A DNA stretch of 9,939 nt from NCBI GenBank assembly GCA_934773085.1, contig CAKVMU010000045.1, positions 1 to 9,939 of the forward strand, read 5' to 3'. The stretch is from an uncultured Candidatus Melainabacteria bacterium. GTDB taxonomy: Bacteria > Cyanobacteriota > Vampirovibrionia > Gastranaerophilales > Gastranaerophilaceae. The translations under genes and the position numbers were made by a program. The notes under the pieces were generated by a model. That model searched no databases. It saw only the letters and a list, made by a program, of their open reading frames with translations, and had not been told where the DNA came from. Below are positions 5,293 to 9,939 of this stretch, piece after piece. The stretch's first letter is position 1; each line of letters starts with the position of its first letter.

Positions 5293-6294
5293 ATGACAGT
5301 AAAATTTGAAGGACAAGATAGACGTGAAGCTACTCTTAAAAAAGTTTTACCTGAATACGGTTTCAAATCTTTGGAAGAAGCTCGTGATCTATGCTTATCA
5401 AAAGGCATCGATGTAGATGCAATCGTTAAAGGTATTCAACCTATCGCTTTCGATAACGCTTCATGGGCATACACTCTTGGTTGCGCTATCGCTATCAAAA
5501 AAGGAATTAAAAATGCAGCTGATGCAGCTGAAGCTATTGGTTTAGGCTTGCAAGCATTTGCTGTTCCTGGTTCAGTTGGTGACAGAAGACAAGTTGGTAT
5601 CGGTCACGGTAACTTGGCAGCTATGCTATTGAGAGAAGAAACAAATTGCTTCTGTTTCTTAGCTGGTCACGAATCATTCGCTGCTGCTGAAGGCGCTATC
5701 GGTATTGCAAGAAACGCTAACAAAGTTAGAAAAACTCCTTTGAGAGTTATCTTGAACGGTCTTGGCAAAGATGCAGCTTACGTTATCGCAAGAATCAACG
5801 GTTTTACAGCTGTTGAAACTGAATATGATTACAAAACAGGCGAATTAAAAATCGTTAAAGAAACTCCTTTCTCAGAAGGTGAAAGAGCTAAAGTTAGATG
5901 CTACGGCGCTGACGATGTTAACGAAGGTGTTGCAATTATGATTAAAGAAGGCGTTGACGTTTCTATCACAGGTAACTCAACTAACCCTACAAGATTCCAA
6001 CACCCTGTTGCAGGTACTTACAAAAAATGGTGCTGGGAAAACGGAAGAAAATACTTCTCAGTTGCTTCAGGTGGTGGTACAGGCCGTACACTTCACCCTG
6101 ATAACGTTGCAGCAGGTCCTGCTTCTTACGGTATGACAGATACAATGGGTAGAATGCACGGTGATGCTCAATTTGCAGGTTCATCATCAGTTCCGGCTCA
6201 CGTAGAAATGATGGGCGTTATCGGTATGGGTAATAACCCTATGGTTGGTGCTACTGTTGCCGTTGCTGTTGCTGTTGAAAAAGCTATGGCATAA
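5293..6294 (+). CDS. GGGtGRT family protein (Fe-S scaffold partner)
   Basis: The 333-aa protein carries the eponymous motif GGGTGRT at residues 260-266, within SVASGGGTGRTLHPDN, and fits the GGGtGRT family, whose members are about this long. The family's reaction is, as far as I know, not established. The gene regularly neighbours the NifU-like scaffold, as here, suggesting a shared Fe-S or redox role. Other likely conserved blocks are VPGSVGDRRQVGIGHGNLAAM (91-111), AGHESFAAAEGAIGIARN (124-141), NSTNPTRFQHPVAGTYKKWCW (228-248) and GRMHGDAQFAGSSSVPAH (286-303). It has no signal peptide and is probably cytoplasmic. AAAGGAA ten bases before ATG sets the start. I saw no ATA isoleucine codons, and proline is nearly always CCT, indicating high expression. 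Confidence 0.93.
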   Translation: MTVKFEGQDRREATLKKVLPEYGFKSLEEARDLCLSKGIDVDAIVKGIQPIAFDNASWAYTLGCAIAIKKGIKNAADAAEAIGLGLQAFAVPGSVGDRRQVGIGHGNLAAMLLREETNCFCFLAGHESFAAAEGAIGIARNANKVRKTPLRVILNGLGKDAAYVIARINGFTAVETEYDYKTGELKIVKETPFSEGERAKVRCYGADDVNEGVAIMIKEGVDVSITGNSTNPTRFQHPVAGTYKKWCWENGRKYFSVASGGGTGRTLHPDNVAAGPASYGMTDTMGRMHGDAQFAGSSSVPAHVEMMGVIGMGNNPMVGATVAVAVAVEKAMA

Positions 6295-6313
6295 GGTTAG
6301 TTATCACAGATAT

Positions 6314-6352
6314 AAAAATAGAGAATAACCAAATGGTTATTCTCTATTTTTT
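6314..6352. terminator. bidirectional intrinsic terminator
   Basis: A perfect 17-bp stem (6314-6330 with 6335-6351) closes on an AAAT loop. T residues end the plus side and A residues the minus side. It terminates the GGGtGRT operon on the plus strand and, by symmetry, the convergent peptidase gene ending at 6375 on the minus strand. Confidence 0.93.
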
Positions 6353-6374
6353 ATGAATTAATTTATTTTTCAGC

Positions 6375-7616
6375 TTAATTATTAAACTCAACAAACGTAT
6401 TTCTAATAACTTCATAACCTTTCAGCAAAGTTTTATAATCAACTTTTTCTGCAGCTGAATGCATATTATAAACATCCGCCAAGCCTAACAAGAATGGCAT
6501 AAATGTTTCTCCTTTAGAGTTTGTGTGCTGACAATAAATATGAGTTTCCGCACCGGCATGGAATGATGAAATATCATTTTTAATACCAGCCAATTCGCAA
6601 GCTTTTGTATGAACTTTTTCAATTCTGTCATCTTCTGCTTTTTCAAACGGTGGCAAGTGAACTTCAAACTCAATAGTTGCTTTTGCCAAACCTTCATGTT
6701 CCTTATTGAATTCATCCACAATTGAGGACATCAAATTCTTGAGTTCTTCTTCTTTTGCAAGGCTTGCACTTCTGATAGAGTAAGATGCCATTCCCAAAGT
6801 ATTAATAATGTTTGTTGCCGTTTTCTTCATTATTTCTGAAATATAATCATTAGTTTTAATTCCTTTTTCCACAATTGAAGCAACAGAATTTTGAACACCG
6901 CCAGCTACAATTGCTCCAAGGTTGCAAGATGTAATAACACCGGTTTCATCAGAATAGTATGCACCTTGAGGGAATTTTGCCAAAAGCTCAGCAATAAGTT
7001 TTGCTGCATTCAATCTTGTCTTATCACCGATATCAATACCTGAATGACCGCCCTTCAAACCTTCAACAATAATTTTTGCATTCGTATAGCTTGCTCCGGA
7101 TATCTGCAATTGCCCCAATTTGTCAGCATCACATACAAGTACGTATCTTGATTTGATTTTATCAAACTCAACATGTTCAATACCGCTCATGCCGGTCTCT
7201 TCATCACGTGTAAATGTAATCTCAAGTCCGCCATGCAATGGAACATTTTCTTTTGAATCAGTTAATGCCTTTGCCAACGTCAAAGCGCAAGCAACACCAA
7301 CTTTATCATCCGCTCCAAGAGTTCTACCCTCTGCTTTGATAAAATCACCATCTAAGTAAATATTTACAGGACTATCGTCCCCAACAACATCCATGTGAGA
7401 AGATAGCATTATCGGCTCTTTTGAGTTGTCCGTCGCCGGAACACTTATATAAACATTTCCGTAATTGTCTTTCTTACCGTCAATTCCGTTTTTTGCGCAA
7501 AAATCAAGAATCCACTCAATAACCTTATCTTCTTTCAATGAAGGAGATGGAATGGAAACCAAATTGCAAAAAATGTCTAAAACTTCATTCTCTTTTCTTA
7601 AATCATTTAAACTCAT
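6375..7616 (-). CDS. M20-family metallopeptidase, peptidase T-like
   Basis: A 413-aa cytoplasmic aminopeptidase of the M20 clan, closest in layout to tripeptidase PepT and its relatives, which release N-terminal residues from short peptides using two zinc ions. Zinc-site motifs are all present: SSHMDVVG (72-79, His74 and Asp76), GADDKVG (101-107, bridging Asp103), DEETG (138-142, Glu139 as general base, Glu140), CDAD (162-165, Asp163) and MHSAAE (385-390, His386). GGHSGIDIG (189-197) marks the dimerisation/lid domain, roughly 180-300. AGGAG six to seven bases before ATG supports the start. It is transcribed alone on the minus strand and ends at the shared terminator at 6314-6352. The substrate range cannot be read from sequence; a PepD- or carboxypeptidase-like specificity is less likely. 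Confidence 0.92.
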   Translation of the reverse strand: MSLNDLRKENEVLDIFCNLVSIPSPSLKEDKVIEWILDFCAKNGIDGKKDNYGNVYISVPATDNSKEPIMLSSHMDVVGDDSPVNIYLDGDFIKAEGRTLGADDKVGVACALTLAKALTDSKENVPLHGGLEITFTRDEETGMSGIEHVEFDKIKSRYVLVCDADKLGQLQISGASYTNAKIIVEGLKGGHSGIDIGDKTRLNAAKLIAELLAKFPQGAYYSDETGVITSCNLGAIVAGGVQNSVASIVEKGIKTNDYISEIMKKTATNIINTLGMASYSIRSASLAKEEELKNLMSSIVDEFNKEHEGLAKATIEFEVHLPPFEKAEDDRIEKVHTKACELAGIKNDISSFHAGAETHIYCQHTNSKGETFMPFLLGLADVYNMHSAAEKVDYKTLLKGYEVIRNTFVEFNN

Positions 7617-7640
7617 AATTCACTCCTATGTAATAATCTA

Positions 7641-7669
7641 TTTTTACATCAAAATTAGGTTTTGAGCAA
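7641..7669 (-). promoter_or_regulatory. putative promoter of the M20 peptidase gene
   Basis: The minus strand has TTGCTC (7664-7669), a 17-bp spacer and TAAAAA (7641-7646) preceded by TG. The start would be near 7634, with a leader of about 20 nt containing AGGAG. The hexamers are imperfect, so this is tentative. Confidence 0.4.
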
Positions 7670-7682
7670 CTCTTTTATTGCC

Positions 7683-7706
7683 TTGATCACTTGATCACTT
7701 GGTCAC
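7683..7706. repeat. three tandem octamers TTGATCAC
   Basis: TTGATCAC occurs twice (7683-7690, 7691-7698), followed directly by TTGGTCAC (7699-7706), one base different. The core TGATCA is self-complementary. The array lies 14 bp upstream of the putative peptidase -35 box and downstream of the zinc-ribbon gene. It may be a regulator-binding array or a slippage-prone tandem repeat. The rest of the 7617-7753 gap holds nothing else clear, and I see no good terminator for the glycosylhydrolase operon in it. Confidence 0.6.
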
Positions 7707-7753
7707 CATACAACATCAAGCCTGTAGTTGCACTTACAAGCTAAGATATACCC

Positions 7754-7945
7754 CTACTCCCCACGGAAAAAGCGGCGATTTGTTCCACCATCCCCGACTC
7801 TCACATGGACAGGACGCAGGCATTTGGGGCATCTTCCCACATAAGCTGAACCATCTTTTGTCTTATAGATTCTGCCATACACGTGACAGCAATCAAACCA
7901 AATTCCTAAAAATTGTCGTCTTGGTGTACTATTTTCTTCTGGCAC
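7754..7945 (-). CDS. small zinc-ribbon protein, translationally coupled to the glycosylhydrolase
   Basis: This 63-aa protein has Cys19-Cys20-His21 and Cys39-Pro-Lys-Cys42, a plausible zinc ribbon, followed by VRVGDGGTNRRFF (48-60). The layout CC-H-VYGRIY...G-x-AYVGRCPKC...GGTNRRFF looks like a conserved small family I have seen in several phyla, but I cannot name a function. It is basic, with no signal peptide, so probably cytoplasmic. It starts with GTG; AAAGGA lies about eight bases before it, and the first 17 bp overlap the end of the glycosylhydrolase gene, implying coupled translation. The opposite-strand frame across this region lacks such motifs. Confidence 0.8.
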   Translation of the reverse strand: MPEENSTPRRQFLGIWFDCCHVYGRIYKTKDGSAYVGRCPKCLRPVHVRVGDGGTNRRFFRGE

Positions 7946-9770
7946 GTTTCTTTTCCTTTGTTTTGAATTGAACTATACCATCAGGCTTCTGAACATCAGC
8001 TTCCTGAATCTCTATATCTTTCTTTAGCGGTCTAAAAACACTTTCAGTTAACACGTCGACATAATTATCTGACAAATGCGCATAATCAAATATTATCAAA
8101 CCGTTTAAAGCATATCTTCTTGCTGCATGAATTTGTTTTATCAAATCAGAATTTGAGCCGTTCATAAATGTTACAAACAAACCTGCATACAATTTTGTTG
8201 AAGCAGATTTATTTCTTAAAACTTCTTCAATCAAATTTATTGCAGTCTTATCATCACAAGTTAAAAACAGTGGAGTAAAACCGTCAACAAAATTATTTGC
8301 AGACCAATTTTTCCAGTCTTGAAGTTTTGTATCCATTGCGCTTGCTCTGTTTGGGAATATTACCGCCGTCAAAAGAATATTGTTTGCACGACATAAAATG
8401 CCGGCTTTTCTTACAAAATTGGTAACCTTTGTGCTGCGATACATTCTCCAATATGGCCATAGCGCATCTGACGGTTTTAACTCAATCGGATCAACTCCGT
8501 ACATGTCCTTAAATTCACCTCTTGCGAACTCTGTATATCCCCAATTTGACATATCGTAATTAGGATAAATTGAAGAGAGTGATTGCGGATATCTTATGTA
8601 ATCAAGGTTAATTCCATCCGGTTTATATCTTTCTATTATCTCGCTCAAGAGTTCGTACAAAAAGTTTTGGACCTGAGGATTTGCAGGATCGATAAAATAC
8701 CCGTTATGCTCGGACACAGAATATGCAATTGTATCAGAACCTGCATTTTTCTTCTGATAATTCGCCCATTCCGGATGTACAGAAAGGATATATTGAGGAT
8801 TTGTTTCCGGCGGCTTATTCCCTACATAGAAAGTTTGGAACCAAATATGAACCTTGATTCCTCTTCGATGAGCCTCATTAATCCATACTCTTAACGGATC
8901 AAAACCAACATAATCCTCGTATTGTTTTATGAATCCATATTTTTCCATTGTTTGTGACGGAAAAATTGTCTTTCCGTGATAATAAGTTTCTATAAAGACA
9001 TTATTTATACCCGCATCGCATAGTTTATCTAAAACAGCTTCAATATCTTTGATATCATAGTATGTCGGACGAATCCAAACCCCTTTTAGTTCATTTGAAT
9101 CATACGGGACAACCGTTGCCATTGCCGCATTTGCATACTCAATAGCTTTTGATGAATACTTTTGGGAATCTTCACTGTTCCTTTGAGCTTTAGTAATTAA
9201 ATCCTTTGCTTTGTTCAAATTCTGCTCTGTTCTTTTCTGGTTATAAAAATTACAAGTTTGAACGTAATACAACATCATATTTTGGACTTCTCTTACTTTT
9301 TCTTTGGCGCTATAGAGAAACGTATCGGATGTTATATAAGAGGTTATAGTCTTCTGTTCCAAATCTACAGAGATTTTTGCTCCGACCATAATATTTTCAT
9401 TCATCCACTTTTTAGCTTTACCGTGTCCGCTTATAACAAATCCGTTTGCAGGAATCAAAGAATCCGCACCGCTAAGCGAAGAAACAGTATCACCGACCAC
9501 AATAGCCTCAGTTCCAAACTCGTTTGTATTAGTTCTGAATCCGAAAGCCGGAGTATAAATCACCAACTGGTTAGCTCCTCTCAACCCAGGGTAATTAATT
9601 CCCTTCCAGTTTGTAGAAGCGACAGGGTCAACGACATCCACTTTAAACATAGATTGGTTAAATATTACTTCATTTTTCTCCGGAACATAAGGAGAATATA
9701 CATCTTGCGCAAAAACACTTCCGCACAAAAATGTCAAAATAAACAAAACTATGATTAAACTTTTCTTCAT
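7929..9770 (-). CDS. exported family-10-like (GHL10) glycosylhydrolase
   Basis: The 613-aa protein has a Sec signal peptide (1-21, cut after VFA). Residues about 60-135 form a separate domain with RGANQLVIYTPAFG, TNEFGTEAIV and ANGFVISGHGK, like the module often found before GHL10 domains. Residues 155-220 are a Gln/Asn/Lys-rich helical, coiled-coil-like linker. The GHL10 (DUF187) TIM barrel spans about 227-585: LKGVWIRPTYY, AGINNVFIETYYHG (253-266), HRRGIKVHIWFQTF (301-314), GYFIDPANPQVQ (357-368) and PDGINLDYIRYP (384-395), where Asp390 is a likely active-site carboxylate. The basic tail KTKEKKRARRK ends it. It probably acts on a polysaccharide in the periplasm or at the surface; the substrate is unknown. 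AGGGGA abuts the ATG unusually closely. Confidence 0.92.
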   Translation of the reverse strand: MKKSLIIVLFILTFLCGSVFAQDVYSPYVPEKNEVIFNQSMFKVDVVDPVASTNWKGINYPGLRGANQLVIYTPAFGFRTNTNEFGTEAIVVGDTVSSLSGADSLIPANGFVISGHGKAKKWMNENIMVGAKISVDLEQKTITSYITSDTFLYSAKEKVREVQNMMLYYVQTCNFYNQKRTEQNLNKAKDLITKAQRNSEDSQKYSSKAIEYANAAMATVVPYDSNELKGVWIRPTYYDIKDIEAVLDKLCDAGINNVFIETYYHGKTIFPSQTMEKYGFIKQYEDYVGFDPLRVWINEAHRRGIKVHIWFQTFYVGNKPPETNPQYILSVHPEWANYQKKNAGSDTIAYSVSEHNGYFIDPANPQVQNFLYELLSEIIERYKPDGINLDYIRYPQSLSSIYPNYDMSNWGYTEFARGEFKDMYGVDPIELKPSDALWPYWRMYRSTKVTNFVRKAGILCRANNILLTAVIFPNRASAMDTKLQDWKNWSANNFVDGFTPLFLTCDDKTAINLIEEVLRNKSASTKLYAGLFVTFMNGSNSDLIKQIHAARRYALNGLIIFDYAHLSDNYVDVLTESVFRPLKKDIEIQEADVQKPDGIVQFKTKEKKRARRK

Positions 9771-9789
9771 TCCCCTGTCCCAATACCTA

Positions 9790-9807
9790 CATTATAAGAC
9801 TATAATG
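9790..9807. repeat. perfect inverted repeat covering the -10 box
   Basis: CATTATA (9790-9796) and TATAATG (9801-9807) are perfect inverted arms around AGAC. The left arm contains the glycosylhydrolase -10 box. The right arm puts a TATAAT on the other strand. Being AT-rich with no T-run, it is unlikely to be a terminator. An operator overlapping the promoter is the simplest reading. Confidence 0.5.
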
Positions 9808-9819
9808 CGGGAAACACAA
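9791..9819 (-). promoter_or_regulatory. promoter of the glycosylhydrolase/zinc-ribbon operon
   Basis: The minus strand has a perfect -10 TATAAT (9791-9796), a 17-bp spacer and TTGTGT (9814-9819) as a weak -35. The predicted start near 9784 gives a leader of only about 14 nt, ending in GGACAGGGGA before ATG. Confidence 0.55.
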
Positions 9820-9824
9820 CTAAT

Positions 9825-9939
9825 TTATATGTTCAATTTATATCCGCCACCATAAATTGTTTCGATATATTTTTTATCACCGGATATTTTATCAATTTTG
9901 CTTCTTAGGTGTCTGATATGTACTCTGATAGTTTCCACA
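9825..9939 (-). CDS. response regulator, OmpR/PhoB type, C-terminal fragment
   Basis: Only the last 37 residues are in the window; the 5' part lies beyond the right edge. They read VETIRVHIRHLRSKID, then KKYIETIYGGGYKLNI and TAA. This is the recognition helix (V-x-V-H-I-x-x-L-R-x-K) and closing beta-hairpin wing (I-x-T-x-x-G-x-G-Y) of the winged-helix DNA-binding domain of two-component response regulators. The full protein normally has an N-terminal receiver domain with a phosphorylated Asp, not visible here. Its stop lies 54 bp before the glycosylhydrolase start, on the same strand. It may control neighbouring genes, but nothing here proves that. Confidence 0.88.
   Translation of the reverse strand, partial: VETIRVHIRHLRSKIDKISGDKKYIETIYGGGYKLNI

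Noticed and set aside
7723..7738. TGTAGTTGCACTTACA partial palindrome after the zinc-ribbon gene
   Set aside because: Only 12 of 16 positions are symmetric and there is no T-run, so it is neither a convincing operator nor a terminator.
7699..7971. Plus-strand 90-codon frame over the zinc-ribbon gene
   Set aside because: It has no motifs and no RBS, while the minus-strand frame has paired cysteines, a ribosome site and coupling to the upstream gene.
9258..9758. Plus-strand 166-codon frame inside the glycosylhydrolase gene
   Set aside because: It is a long mirror frame of a well-supported protein, with the Ser/Arg/Ile-rich composition typical of antisense translation.

Overview
The window is AT-rich (roughly one third G+C by eye), densely coded bacterial chromosome. 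Ordinary housekeeping genes sit beside several small proteins I cannot name. I see no insertion sequence, phage gene, CRISPR array or tRNA. Sec signal peptides, a zinc-type L31, a family-10-like glycosylhydrolase and the paired Fe-S scaffold/GGGtGRT genes fit an anaerobic or gut bacterium. My best guess is a Gastranaerophilales/Vampirovibrionia ('Melainabacteria') relative, but this is inference from gene style, and an AT-rich Firmicute or another gut lineage is not excluded.

Left part (1-1413). Bases 1-554 carry no gene. Read on the minus strand they hold a promoter (TTGACA-16-TAATAT), a foldable leader and a boxA-like element, as expected upstream of an rRNA gene lying beyond the left edge. 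Next come a minus-strand gene for a 118-aa unknown protein with its own terminator, and plus-strand rpmE (L31) with a strong terminator.

Middle part (1414-4341). folK (folate biosynthesis) and an overlapping HI0933-type flavoprotein gene form a small plus-strand operon. It meets head-on, with a 12-bp overlap of the 3' ends, a minus-strand gene for an exported unknown protein. A 153-aa unknown plus-strand gene follows. Both folK and this gene lack a Shine-Dalgarno and have a TAnAAT hexamer exactly 6 nt before ATG, which predicts leaderless mRNAs.

Fe-S pair (4462-6352). A cysteine-rich NifU-like scaffold protein and a GGGtGRT-family protein form a probable operon. Codon choice is strongly biased, suggesting high expression. 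The intergenic region between them can fold, and a 17-bp terminator closes the unit. The biochemical role of this conserved pair is, to my knowledge, not settled, so it is the most interesting protein system here.

Right part (6375-9939), all on the minus strand. An M20-family tri/dipeptidase (PepT-like) comes first in map order. Beyond three tandem octamers lie an exported GHL10-type glycosylhydrolase and, overlapping its 3' end, a GTG-started 63-aa zinc-ribbon protein. The right edge holds the C-terminal end of an OmpR/PhoB-type response regulator. Between it and the glycosylhydrolase gene lies a promoter whose -10 box is embedded in a perfect inverted repeat.
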